Shown here piece after piece: positions 25,501-34,546 of a DNA stretch of 64,000 bases. The notes under the pieces were generated by a model, which was not told the DNA's origin, ran no database searches, and saw only the letters and a list, made by a program, of their open reading frames with translations. Source of the stretch: Chitinophaga oryzae. Its GTDB lineage: Bacteria; Bacteroidota; Bacteroidia; Chitinophagales; Chitinophagaceae. Numbering within the stretch: the stretch's first letter is position 1; each line of letters starts with the position of its first letter. The stretch spans positions 3,410,001 through 3,474,000 of the forward strand of contig NZ_CP051204.2 in NCBI RefSeq assembly GCF_012516375.2. The letters run 5' to 3'. A program made the translations under genes and the position numbers.

Positions 25501-26499
25501 ATGGCCATTTTCCACACTTTGTACCAGGAGGTGATTTCTTTCCTGGGTATCGGAAACCTGCTTGAACTGTACCGTACCGGCAACTATTCCTCATTGCTCA
25601 CGCTGAACGGTATCCTTTGGGTGATTTCACCGGTGATACCTTTTCTACTGCTGATAGAAGTTGCCCGCGCACTGATCTACAAGCGTTTTAAGATAGAAGA
25701 CTACAAAATTCCTTTTTTGATCTTTGTGCTTAATCGATTTATCTCCCGGTTTATTTCCATCGCCGCCATTGCTTTTTGTATCGGGGTGTTTGAAAAAATA
25801 GCGCCTTTTCAGACCACGTTTACCTGGTACTGGTTTATCTACGGCTACGTGGTATGGGAGTTCGCACATTTTATCTATCATTACCTGGGGCATAAGGTCC
25901 GTATTTTCTGGTGCCTGCATTCCACGCACCACGCGCCGGTAGCGATGAACCTGTCTGTTACCTATGCGCACTTTTTTTTGGAGGCGCCGTATGCAGATGT
26001 GATCCGTACTTCTATTTGTATACTGGCCGGCGTGAACCCGCCGATGCTGTTCCTGATTATGTTTATAGACGGTACCTGGGGCGCCTTTATCCATGTGGGG
26101 GAGAACATCCTGCCCGACGGCAGGATGGGGTTTCTGAACCGGATCATTCTTACACCGTCGTATCACCGGGTGCATCACGCGAAGAACCCGGAATATATGG
26201 ATACCAATTTCTGTAACCTGCTCAATATATGGGACAAGGTATTCGGTACTTTCCAGCCGGAGAAGAAAGAGGTCAGCATACAATATGGTATCACGCGCGA
26301 GATGGACCCGGGGAATTTGCTGGATGTGTATTTTGGGGAATTGTACTGTTTGTGGAAAGATATCCGCAGGGCGCCGGGAATTGTCAACAAACTGCTGTAT
26401 ATCGTTATGCCACCGGGATGGAGCCATACCGGTGATCATAAGACGGCGAAGGTGGTTAAAAAAGCGTACCGGGAAGAGATGTCGGCGGCTGCAGTCTGA
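25501..26499 (+). CDS. Sterol desaturase / fatty acid hydroxylase superfamily membrane protein
   Basis: 332 residues with five to six hydrophobic segments. The histidine motifs of the di-iron fatty-acid hydroxylase superfamily are present: WEFAHFIYHYLGH, then WCLHSTHHAP, then SYHRVHHAKNPEYMDTNF. The family hydroxylates or desaturates lipids in the membrane; bacterial members act on hopanoids, carotenoids or fatty acids. The substrate cannot be told. It is monocistronic, followed by a terminator. Confidence 0.88.
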   Translation: MAIFHTLYQEVISFLGIGNLLELYRTGNYSSLLTLNGILWVISPVIPFLLLIEVARALIYKRFKIEDYKIPFLIFVLNRFISRFISIAAIAFCIGVFEKIAPFQTTFTWYWFIYGYVVWEFAHFIYHYLGHKVRIFWCLHSTHHAPVAMNLSVTYAHFFLEAPYADVIRTSICILAGVNPPMLFLIMFIDGTWGAFIHVGENILPDGRMGFLNRIILTPSYHRVHHAKNPEYMDTNFCNLLNIWDKVFGTFQPEKKEVSIQYGITREMDPGNLLDVYFGELYCLWKDIRRAPGIVNKLLYIVMPPGWSHTGDHKTAKVVKKAYREEMSAAAV

Positions 26500-26505
26500 T
26501 TAATA

Positions 26506-26536
26506 AAATAGCCCGGAGCAATGCCCCGGGCTATTT
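26506..26536. terminator. Bidirectional terminator between convergent genes
   Basis: An 11-bp stem AAATAGCCCGG / CCGGGCTATTT with a 9-nt loop lies 6 bp after the desaturase-like stop and before the stop of the convergent SnoaL-like gene. Confidence 0.85.
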
Positions 26537-26553
26537 GTTCAGCAAAGCGTTCC

Positions 26554-26913
26554 CTAGAGGAAGAATTGTTCTGAAATGATTTTTCCGTCTTTTACCACAT
26601 ATACACAGAGCTCTTCGAAAGTGCCCCGCTCCCTGCCTTTAAATTTCGTATCCATGGTGAGCGTGAAAGCGATAGCATTACCGGCGATCAGCGGTGGCGA
26701 TATTTTTACGCCGTAGGATGCTTCTATCAGGTCCATGAACATCTCTCCCTTACGGATGATATTTTGCAGGCCTTTGGTTTCTTTCTCAAAGCCACCCATG
26801 GCTTCCGGTTCAATGCTGATGGCATCTTCCGCATACAGTTCTTTGTGGGCGCCCGTGTAATCTTCTTTTTCGCAGTAAGCCGCAAGGCGTTGGGCGATTT
26901 CCTGGATTGTCAT
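26554..26913 (-). CDS. SnoaL-like / NTF2-fold protein
   Basis: 119 residues that match the NTF2-like cone fold: an N-terminal helix (IAQRLAAYCEKEDYTGAHKEL), YAEDAISIEPEA, then paired strands ending in VVKDGKIISEQFF. Members range from polyketide cyclases to unassigned stress proteins; no catalytic residues can be identified here. It is monocistronic, with 285 bp of gene-free DNA upstream. Confidence 0.78.
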   Translation of the reverse strand: MTIQEIAQRLAAYCEKEDYTGAHKELYAEDAISIEPEAMGGFEKETKGLQNIIRKGEMFMDLIEASYGVKISPPLIAGNAIAFTLTMDTKFKGRERGTFEELCVYVVKDGKIISEQFFL

Positions 26914-27198
26914 ATTGATATGGTTTATAAGTGTTTGGATTTAAAGTTAACAAAAAATCGGGCCGTCTTTTCGCCACTGCGGTCAGATATTGTTCGGGCC
27001 GCATTAGTTTTTATCCGTCAAAAAAAGTACCTTCAGGGGGATATAATTGCTTTCGAAGTCTGATGAGCCGCAAACACGGCAGGATTTTTTCTGCACACTA
27101 TATGCACAGAAGGGCACATGCCATCCGCCCTGCAACCGGATGAATCGCATGTGGGTGACGAGCCTATTTGCCTTTTATCAAAAAATTAAACTCGGACA

Positions 27199-28278
27199 TT
27201 GAACACGACCAACACTATTATCAAAGGATCTGGCAGCTTTATTCCCGCAGTCGCTAAACTGAACAGGGACTTTATTCCCAATCGCTTTTATGATGCCCAG
27301 CAGGTGGCTATTGATACACCGGGCGAAGAAATTGTCAATAAGTTCCGGCAGATCACCGGCATTGGAGAGCGCCGTTATGTAACGGACGATCAGCATACCT
27401 CCGAAATTGCAGCATGGGCTGCGCAAAAGGCGCTGGAAGACGCCGGCACAGACCCGGAAACCATCGATCAGCTGATCGTGGCGCATAACTTCGGGGACGT
27501 GGAACAGGGTTCTATACAGTCGGGTGCCGTGCCTTCACTGGCGGCCCGTGTGAAACACATTCTCGGTATCCGTAACCCCAACTGCGTGGCCTACGATATC
27601 CTCTTCGGCTGCCCCGGCTGGTTGCAGGGCGTGATACAAGCTGATGCCTTCATCCGCGCAGGCGTCGCCAAACGTTGCCTCGTCATCGGGGCAGAAGTGC
27701 TGAGCCGCGTGCTGGACGGCCACGACCGTGACAGTATGATCTTCAGCGATGGCGCAGGCGCCATGGTGCTGGAAGCCGCCGAAGCAACAGCCGGCGGGCC
27801 GGGCATCCTCGCGGCCGCCGCACAAACCTACGCGATACAGGAATTAAACTACATCAGTACCGGCGTCTCCAACTCCCCGGAGGACGACAGCGGTATTAAA
27901 TACGTAAAAATGCAGGGGCGGCGGGTGTACGAGTTCGCCCTCAAACATGTGCCGGAAGCCATCAAAGCCTGCATCGACGCCACCGGTATTCCCATCTCGC
28001 AGATAAAGAAAATATTTATCCACCAGGCCAATGAAAAGCTGGATGAAGCCATCATCAAAGCGCTGTACAAACTGTACGACCTCACACCGGACCTGGCCAG
28101 CGTTATGCCCATGAATATTCATGAGCTGGGCAACAGTTCCGTGGCTACCATTCCCACCCTGTTCGACATGGTCCGCAAAGGCGCGCTGCCGGAACATACC
28201 CTGCATCCGGGCGACGTGATCGTGTTTGCGTCAGTAGGCGCCGGGATGAACATCAACGCGGTTTGTTACCGGATGTAG
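27199..28278 (+). CDS. Orphan 3-oxoacyl-ACP synthase III (KAS III / FabH-like)
   Basis: 359 residues from TTG 27199; an in-frame stop 10 bases upstream leaves no other start near the conserved N-terminus. The thiolase-fold catalytic triad is intact: Cys138 in FGCPGWLQG, His in IFIHQANEKLDE near 274, and Asn in HELGNSSVAT near 305. It would condense an acyl-CoA with malonyl-ACP. It is clearly longer than housekeeping FabH (about 330), has no other fatty acid genes nearby, and may serve specialised lipid or polyketide synthesis. A PhzF and a PEP-mutase-like gene follow on the same strand. Confidence 0.87.
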   Translation: MNTTNTIIKGSGSFIPAVAKLNRDFIPNRFYDAQQVAIDTPGEEIVNKFRQITGIGERRYVTDDQHTSEIAAWAAQKALEDAGTDPETIDQLIVAHNFGDVEQGSIQSGAVPSLAARVKHILGIRNPNCVAYDILFGCPGWLQGVIQADAFIRAGVAKRCLVIGAEVLSRVLDGHDRDSMIFSDGAGAMVLEAAEATAGGPGILAAAAQTYAIQELNYISTGVSNSPEDDSGIKYVKMQGRRVYEFALKHVPEAIKACIDATGIPISQIKKIFIHQANEKLDEAIIKALYKLYDLTPDLASVMPMNIHELGNSSVATIPTLFDMVRKGALPEHTLHPGDVIVFASVGAGMNINAVCYRM

Positions 28279-28371
28279 CCAGCTCATCTGATATGGTCAA
28301 AAATTAAAAAACTGCGTCTGTTTTCGGCGGAGTAATTGTTGCATTTTTGCTGCTCAACAATTCCCCACGAT

Positions 28372-29169
28372 ATGGATATCCGCTTCTTCCAGGTAGATGC
28401 TTTTACCAATAAACCCTTCTCCGGCAACCCGGCCGGCGTATGCCTGCTGGAGACACCGCTGCCGGATGAGACAATGGTGGCCATCGCGGCTGAAAACAAC
28501 CTCGCTGAAACCGCTTTCCTGCTCAAACAGGCCGACGGCTACAGCCTCCGCTGGTTTACGCCCAAACTGGAGATAGCGCTCTGCGGCCACGCCACCCTGG
28601 CCAGCGCACATGTGCTCTGGAGCAACGGGCTGGAACCTGCAGACATGCCGTTACGTTTTCATACCGTGCGCAGCGGCCTGCTGACCGCTACCGGCAAAGA
28701 CCACCTGATTGAACTGGACTTCCCCGCCCGCACTTATGAAGACGTGGTGCTGCCTACAGCCCTGCGCCAGCTCTTCCAGGACAACTACAGCCGCGCAGTA
28801 TATAGCCATGACCGTTATATTGTGGAGCTGCCGGTAGCCGGCGCTGTTGCACAGTTCGTGCCCGACTTCCACCTGCTGGAATCCTATCCGGTGGTGATCA
28901 CCGCTCCGGGCGACAGCGACAGCCCGTATGATTTTGTGTCCCGCTATTTTGCCGTGCCGCTGGGCGTCAATGAAGATCCGGTGACCGGCTCCGCCCATTG
29001 CTGCCTCGCCCGCTATTGGGCAGACAAGCTGGGAAAAACTACTTTTAACGCTTATCAGGCTTCCGCAAGGGGAGGAGAACTGGAGGTGGAACTGAAGGGC
29101 GACCGTGTGTTGCTCCGCGGAGAAGCGGTGACGGTCATCTCCGGTACATTTCATGTAAACCATTTATAA
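28372..29169 (+). CDS. PhzF family isomerase-like protein
   Basis: 265 residues from ATG 28372 (MDIRFFQVDAFTNKPFSGNP); twelve extra upstream residues were excluded. FSGNPAGVCLL and NNLAETAFLLK, with the catalytic Glu, are the PhzF N-terminal motifs, and GVNEDPVTGSAHCCLARYW is the C-terminal domain signature. The family contains diaminopimelate-epimerase-fold isomerases, of which PhzF works in phenazine synthesis, but most members, as here without other phz genes, have unknown substrates. It lies 93 bp after the KAS III gene and 10 bp before the next gene. Confidence 0.88.
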   Translation: MDIRFFQVDAFTNKPFSGNPAGVCLLETPLPDETMVAIAAENNLAETAFLLKQADGYSLRWFTPKLEIALCGHATLASAHVLWSNGLEPADMPLRFHTVRSGLLTATGKDHLIELDFPARTYEDVVLPTALRQLFQDNYSRAVYSHDRYIVELPVAGAVAQFVPDFHLLESYPVVITAPGDSDSPYDFVSRYFAVPLGVNEDPVTGSAHCCLARYWADKLGKTTFNAYQASARGGELEVELKGDRVLLRGEAVTVISGTFHVNHL

Positions 29170-29179
29170 AAAGGAAATC

Positions 29180-29947
29180 ATGTCTGTTTTCGAGCAATTC
29201 AAACAATTACATCACCAGGATACGCCGCTGCTGCTGAGTAACGCCTGGGACGTGGCCAGCGCCCTCGTAATGCAGGAAAAAGGAATTAAAGCCATCGCTA
29301 CTTCCAGCTCCGCCATCGCCGATACGCTGGGATATGCCGACGGGCAAAATATCTCTTTCCGGGAACTGCTGCATGTTGTCCGCCGCATCGTGGCCTGTGT
29401 GAAAGTACCGGTATCTGCCGATATCGAAGCCGGTTACAGCGACACCACGGAAGGTATGCTGGCCAACATCGATCAGCTGGTGGAAGCGGGCGTGGCAGGC
29501 ATCAACCTGGAGGACTCGGCGCCTTCCGGTACCAGGACCCTGCTGCCCGCCGACGATTTTGTGAAAAAAATCACGGCCATCAAAAGCCACCTGGCCGCCA
29601 AAGGACAACACCTCTTCATTAATGCCCGTACGGATACCTTCCTGCTGGACGTTCCCGGTAAACTGGAAGAAACGTTCCAACGTGCACGGACATACGCAGG
29701 GGCCGGAGCCGACAGTCTCTTTGTACCATTTATCAAGGAGCCAGCAGACATTCAGGCGGTGGTGACGGCCACTAAGTTGCCGGTAAACGTACTCGCCATG
29801 AAAGGACTGCCAGGCCTCGATGAACTGACGTCGCTGGGCGTAAAACGCATCAGTACGGGAGGAAGCATGTACTGGGCACAGAAGAGAGCGCTGGGCGCGC
29901 GCCTGGAGCAGGTAATGACCGACAGGAACTTTGAATCGATTTTTTGA
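29180..29947 (+). CDS. Isocitrate lyase / PEP mutase family protein
   Basis: 255 residues. The TIM-barrel signatures PVSADIEAGYSD (metal-binding acidic cluster) and GINLEDSAPSGTRTLLP are clear, as is the Arg/Thr motif INARTDTFLL. No cysteine occurs in the flexible loop used by isocitrate lyases, and the KKCGH-type motif is missing, so a PEP mutase, oxaloacetate hydrolase or carboxy-PEP mutase-like activity is more likely. It is the last of three same-strand genes and its stop codon lies at the tip of an inverted repeat. Confidence 0.85.
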   Translation: MSVFEQFKQLHHQDTPLLLSNAWDVASALVMQEKGIKAIATSSSAIADTLGYADGQNISFRELLHVVRRIVACVKVPVSADIEAGYSDTTEGMLANIDQLVEAGVAGINLEDSAPSGTRTLLPADDFVKKITAIKSHLAAKGQHLFINARTDTFLLDVPGKLEETFQRARTYAGAGADSLFVPFIKEPADIQAVVTATKLPVNVLAMKGLPGLDELTSLGVKRISTGGSMYWAQKRALGARLEQVMTDRNFESIF

Positions 29948-30066
29948 TTTTTGGACTTACGGATTTTGGGATTTCGGGGTTGATAAAAATTTGACAAATA
30001 AGAAAAATTAAAAATCTTCCTCAACCCCAAAATCCGTAAATCCCAAAATCCCAAAATCCGTAAATC
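29946..30066. repeat. Heptad-based inverted repeat between convergent genes
   Basis: The left arm (29946-29983) and right arm (30021-30066) are complementary imperfectly and built from GGATTTT/GGGATTT units. The loop is 37 nt. The arms begin inside the TGA stop codons of the flanking PEP-mutase-like and GH78 genes. It probably serves as a terminator, but its tandem structure suggests an expanding or mobile repeat. Confidence 0.85.
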
Positions 30067-32446
30067 AAAATAACCCAATCTCAAAATGCTGGTGGCCGCC
30101 GTGTAACGCTTTCTCTTTTCCTTCCCAAACGAACACCCCATCCAGTCCGGCAGGCAGGGTGATGTCGGCGGTAATGCCATGCGCACCTTTTCGTACAAGC
30201 GATACCGTTATCTCGCCCATAGGATGCGGCATGCTGCCTTTTACCTGTTGCAGCTCGCCGGGCGCGGGCGCAATCTTCACCCGCGCAAAGCCGGGCTTCG
30301 CCGGAACGATACCGCAGATAGTAGCAAGGAAATCATAATTGGGACTGGCGCTCCATGCGTGGCAGTCGGAGCGCGTAGGTTCCGGATTTTCTGCAAAGGT
30401 GGTAAGCCCCATGGCCAGCATGTCGCGCCAGGGTTGTAACTGGCCATAATACTGATGGGCCATGCCAGCTTTCTTCAACGCCTGGTTCAGGTAAAAACGG
30501 TAGTAAAAAGTAGCCTGGCTCAGCGAAGTGTCTGTGATCAGGCGACGGAGAACAGCCTGTTCCTGGTTGACAGGAATGGCGCCTGACAGCACCGCCATGA
30601 TACCCGCATGCTGACTGAACGTTTTTTTCTCCGGCGTATTGGCCATGGCATTACGGGCAAGGTCAAAACACTGACGGTATACGCTTTGGGTAAGCTGTTG
30701 CGCCAGGCGGCCGTAATGCTGCGCCAGCGCTTGTTTACCAAAGCCGGCAAACAGCGCTGCCGCCTGTTGCAGCGTATAGGCGTATTGTAGGGAGATCACG
30801 GCAGAGTGCCCGTTGGTGGCGCCGTCGGGCACGCCGCCGGGGAAAGCGGTATTCCAGTCGGTGAACCCCCACCACTGCATTGGTCCCAGCATCATGCGGC
30901 TGCTGTCGATATGCCGCTCGTACCAGTCCAGCACGCCCTGGGCGGCCATGAGGTACTGCTGCAGAAAGGCATCGTCTTTCCGGTGCATCCAGTAATCGTG
31001 CAGCATGGACACCCAGAAGAGAGAGAAGGGAGGTATCACCTGGAGACGGTTGCTTGGATAGCGGCCCTGCGTCAGCCCTTCGGGCACGCGGGAACAGTAG
31101 AAGTCGTGGATGGCTTTGCGCATCAGCCGGTCGTCGCCGGCCACATAGAGGGATATCAGCGACTGGATGCGGGTGTCGCCCTCATATTGCAGCTGTTCGT
31201 AGTAGGGGCAGTCGAAATAGGTTTCGCCGGCACAGAGCCTCGCGGTGCGCCACCCGGTTTTCCATATAGCCGTCAGCGTAGTATCGTTACAGCTGAAAGA
31301 AGCTTTTTCTTCAAAGGGGTAACCGGTACGCATTCCATAGAGGTCGTCGATGCGGAGCGGCTGGTCGCCGGTGGTGATATCGAGCTGCAGGTAGCGGTAG
31401 GTGCGGAACCATAACGGCCGGAAAGTCCTGTGTTCGCCGCCGTCCGGCTCAAAGATGTCGTAGTTGCCGATCATTTCCATGCCATCCACCAGGTTGCGGT
31501 TAGCTTTCTGATGGTTGCGGAACAACGCTTCTGCGTAAGTCATTTTGATGCTGGATGCCTTACCGCCGGACACGGTCAGCTGGGGGTAGGCTGACGTGTT
31601 GTAGGTCTGGTCTACCAGTATGCTCACGGTCTGATGGGCGGGGATCTCCAGGGTACCGGGCCTGCCGGGCCAGCCGGCAGCGGGTGTGATGCCGCTGCTG
31701 CGCCGTACGGCGCCCATACGCTCCGGCACCTCTTCCATCAGCGGGATGCTGCGGGGCACCAGCGTCCAGCGGTTGTCGCTGTCGTAACCGAAAGAAGCCG
31801 GATGTACGAGCACGCTGGCGGCCTGCCAGCCGCTGTCATCGTAGCCGGACTGCTCCCAGTCCCAGGGGTAAGCCGCGCCTTTCACCCGGTCGCCCGGGCC
31901 AACGACCATATAGCTGCGCATCCGGGCGCCGTTGTCAAGGGAACAGGGGGTATATGCCGTGTCGTGATACACTTTCCAGCTGTTGTTGGTGTTGACCATC
32001 TTTTCCGCATCGCTGTCTCCCTGCAACAGCCAGCCGGTTTGGTTAGACACCTGTGCTACCGGCGCATGTTCGCCCATATTCCAGACAAGGGCCGCCAGGG
32101 TATTATTGCCAGCCTGCAGATAGGGCGCGATATCCACCGATTCGTAGTTCCAGTTATAGAGGTCCCCGCGCGCAGGGCCGCTGCATACGGCCTGGCCGTT
32201 CACAAAAAAACGGTAGCGGTTATCGGCGGTGAGATGCACAATAAATTTTGAAGGTTTGGCTGCGAGCGACACCGTTTTGCGGAAGTGATAAATGCCGTAG
32301 GCCCGCTGGGCGATACCGGGACAGCTGATCCAGGAGGCGGTCCAGCGGTTCTGCAGCAGCGCCGGGTTAGGAGGCAGCTGGCTGTGTCCGGGCAATGAGC
32401 TGATGCAGCAAAGTAAGATCAGCAAAGGATATACGTGGAATCTCAT
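30065..32446 (-). CDS. Family 78 glycoside hydrolase (alpha-L-rhamnosidase)
   Basis: 793 residues with a signal segment (YPLLILLCCISSLPGHS). Residues 30-130 form the N-terminal beta-sandwich seen in GH78 (WTASWISCPG, YRFFVNGQAVCSGPARGD). The (alpha/alpha)6 catalytic domain starts near residue 380 with AGETYFDCPYYEQLQYEGD, which holds the general-acid region, and includes FTDWNTAF and RSDCHAWSASPNYDFL. The enzyme would release terminal L-rhamnose from plant or bacterial polysaccharides. It is exported, stands alone, and the gene upstream on the opposite strand is a TonB receptor. Confidence 0.88.
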   Translation of the reverse strand: MRFHVYPLLILLCCISSLPGHSQLPPNPALLQNRWTASWISCPGIAQRAYGIYHFRKTVSLAAKPSKFIVHLTADNRYRFFVNGQAVCSGPARGDLYNWNYESVDIAPYLQAGNNTLAALVWNMGEHAPVAQVSNQTGWLLQGDSDAEKMVNTNNSWKVYHDTAYTPCSLDNGARMRSYMVVGPGDRVKGAAYPWDWEQSGYDDSGWQAASVLVHPASFGYDSDNRWTLVPRSIPLMEEVPERMGAVRRSSGITPAAGWPGRPGTLEIPAHQTVSILVDQTYNTSAYPQLTVSGGKASSIKMTYAEALFRNHQKANRNLVDGMEMIGNYDIFEPDGGEHRTFRPLWFRTYRYLQLDITTGDQPLRIDDLYGMRTGYPFEEKASFSCNDTTLTAIWKTGWRTARLCAGETYFDCPYYEQLQYEGDTRIQSLISLYVAGDDRLMRKAIHDFYCSRVPEGLTQGRYPSNRLQVIPPFSLFWVSMLHDYWMHRKDDAFLQQYLMAAQGVLDWYERHIDSSRMMLGPMQWWGFTDWNTAFPGGVPDGATNGHSAVISLQYAYTLQQAAALFAGFGKQALAQHYGRLAQQLTQSVYRQCFDLARNAMANTPEKKTFSQHAGIMAVLSGAIPVNQEQAVLRRLITDTSLSQATFYYRFYLNQALKKAGMAHQYYGQLQPWRDMLAMGLTTFAENPEPTRSDCHAWSASPNYDFLATICGIVPAKPGFARVKIAPAPGELQQVKGSMPHPMGEITVSLVRKGAHGITADITLPAGLDGVFVWEGKEKALHGGHQHFEIGLF

Positions 32447-32569
32447 GTTGAAGCTTTTAAATGTAAGCAGTGCCGGTAAATTAATGTCTAATATTTATAC
32501 CCGGAAGAAAATATGACCGGCGGACAGGACAGTACAGGATGCGCTGCAGGGCGGTTGTAAATAATTCTG

Positions 32570-32577
32570 TACTTTTG
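32570..32577 (+). promoter_or_regulatory. Promoter -7 element before BtuB-like receptor
   Basis: TACTTTTG matches TAnnTTTG exactly, 25 bases before the ATG at 32603. No good -33 element is seen. Confidence 0.4.
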
Positions 32578-32602
32578 CGCCGCTTTGACCAATTTTAACA
32601 GA

Positions 32603-34489
32603 ATGCGCATTCATTCGACAAACCGTACCATTCTTATATTTCTGCTGACGGGCCTGTGTGGCCGGGCAGCCGCCCAGCAGCGTCCCGACACTGCCATGGC
32701 CACACACAGCCTCGATGAGGTGATTGTACATGAAAACAGGCTGGCAGCGCCATTAAAGGCCGCCAATCGCAATATTACCATCATCAGCCGTAAACAGATA
32801 GACGCACTGGCGGTTACTTCCATCAACGAGGTGCTGGCCTTTGTGCCGGGCCTGGACGTGCGTCAGCGCGGCCCGGGAGGCGTACAGGCAGATATCGGCA
32901 TCGACGGCGGTACCTTTGACCAGACGCTGGTATTGCTGAACGGTATCAAAATTACCGATCCGCAAACCGGCCACAATATGATGAACCTGCCCGTTGACCT
33001 CAACGATGTAGACCACATCGAAGTGCTCCGGGGCGCGGCGGCGAGGGTATATGGTATCAACGCCCTCAACGGCGCCATCAATATCATCACCCGTCAGCCG
33101 AAAGAAACAGGCGCTGTTGTCCGCGCCCATGCCGGCAGCAGTTTCAAAAAAGACGAAAAAAACAAGTTGTACAGTGGTTACGGCGTCGGGGCCACGGGTA
33201 CGCTGATGACCGGCAACGCCGGCCAGTCGCTGTCGCTCAGCGCCAACAGCGGCAACGGTTACCGCTACAATACGGCGTATGACAACTACCGGGCGTTTTA
33301 CCAGGGCGCTTTTCAACCGGCAGCCAACCACGACATCCGTGCGCTGGCCGGTTTTGTGAAAAACAGCTACGGCGCCAACGGTTTTTATGCCGCTCCCGGC
33401 GACAAGGAATCGGAAGAAACCGTGAAGACCTTCCTGGCGGCAGTCAGCGATAAGATACAGATCAGCAAAAACTGGGAGATGACGCCCAGGGTGAGTTACC
33501 GTTATACGGAAGACAATTACCTCTACGTTAAACAAAATAAAGCAGGCGCCAACCTGCACGACAACAACATCGTGGACGTGGAGCTGAACAACCGTTTTGA
33601 AACGGCCATCGGGTCTTTCGGGGCCGGCGCTGAAGCACGTTATGAAGCCATCAACAGTAATAACCTCGGCATTCATGAACGCACCAACATTGGTATCTAC
33701 GGTGAGTATAAAAGCAGGGCCGACAAACGGTTCAGCTTTTCCGTCGGCGGTTACCTGAACTATAACTCCGCGTATGGCTGGCAGTTCTTCCCCGGCGCAG
33801 ATGCGGGTTTTAACCTCACTTCCGATCTGAAGCTATATGCCAACGTTGGAACGGCGCAACGCCTGCCGACGTATACCGACCTGTATTATAAAAGTCCTGC
33901 TATACTCGGGAATGCCAGCCTGGGCGTGGAGAAAGCGACCTATATGGAAGCCGGCATCCGTAAGTACAGCGGTAAGTTCTCTTTTTCCGGCAGTGTGTTC
34001 TACCGCCAGATATCCGATTTTATCGATTATGTGAAAGACAGCCTGCCGCAGCCATGGCAGCCGCAGAATTTCCAGCGGGCGGACACCAAAGGTTTTTCCC
34101 TGCAGACCGGTTATACCACTACCTTTGCTTCCGGCGTATTTAACAGCTTTGCCGCCAACGCGGGTTATAACTATCTGTCACCTTCTTTTAAGGGAGATGA
34201 CAACAGTAAAAAGATTTCCCGCTATGTGATTGAAAGTCTGCGCCACCAGCTTACCGCCGGCGTAAGAGCCTCACTGTTGCAGCACTGGATGGTGTCCGCT
34301 ACTGCGCGTTACAATATGCGTATCAATTATAAGGACTATACCGTGGTGGATGCTCGTATTGCTTACCAGCAGCGCCGTTTCCAGGTGTATGCAGATGCTG
34401 GTAATCTGCTGGATGTGACCTATGTGGAAGCCGGGGCGGTGCCTATGCCCGGCAGATGGGTAACACTGGGAGGCCTGGTGAAATTTTAG
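32603..34489 (+). CDS. TonB-dependent receptor, BtuB/CirA-like
   Basis: About 628 residues from ATG 32603 (MRIHSTNRT); an upstream TTG at 32585 is possible. A signal (ILIFLLTGLCGRAAAQ) and TonB box SLDEVIVHENRLAAPL precede the plug domain: ITIISRKQIDAL and VARGINALNG-like AARVYGINALNGAINIITRQ. The barrel ends in RWVTLGGLVKF. The size and plug resemble vitamin B12 or ferric siderophore receptors rather than SusC. No cobalamin riboswitch is seen upstream, so the substrate is unknown. Confidence 0.9.
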   Translation: MRIHSTNRTILIFLLTGLCGRAAAQQRPDTAMATHSLDEVIVHENRLAAPLKAANRNITIISRKQIDALAVTSINEVLAFVPGLDVRQRGPGGVQADIGIDGGTFDQTLVLLNGIKITDPQTGHNMMNLPVDLNDVDHIEVLRGAAARVYGINALNGAINIITRQPKETGAVVRAHAGSSFKKDEKNKLYSGYGVGATGTLMTGNAGQSLSLSANSGNGYRYNTAYDNYRAFYQGAFQPAANHDIRALAGFVKNSYGANGFYAAPGDKESEETVKTFLAAVSDKIQISKNWEMTPRVSYRYTEDNYLYVKQNKAGANLHDNNIVDVELNNRFETAIGSFGAGAEARYEAINSNNLGIHERTNIGIYGEYKSRADKRFSFSVGGYLNYNSAYGWQFFPGADAGFNLTSDLKLYANVGTAQRLPTYTDLYYKSPAILGNASLGVEKATYMEAGIRKYSGKFSFSGSVFYRQISDFIDYVKDSLPQPWQPQNFQRADTKGFSLQTGYTTTFASGVFNSFAANAGYNYLSPSFKGDDNSKKISRYVIESLRHQLTAGVRASLLQHWMVSATARYNMRINYKDYTVVDARIAYQQRRFQVYADAGNLLDVTYVEAGAVPMPGRWVTLGGLVKF

Positions 34490-34513
34490 ACAAAAGGTGT
34501 TTTAAAAATAAAG

Positions 34514-34546
34514 GGAGATGAACAGGTGCTGTTCATCTCCTTTTTT
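34514..34546 (+). terminator. Terminator after BtuB-like receptor
   Basis: A perfect 12-bp stem, GGAGATGAACAG / CTGTTCATCTCC, with a 3-nt loop is followed by six T. It overlaps the stop codon of the convergent DUF4397 gene, so it may serve both. Confidence 0.92.
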
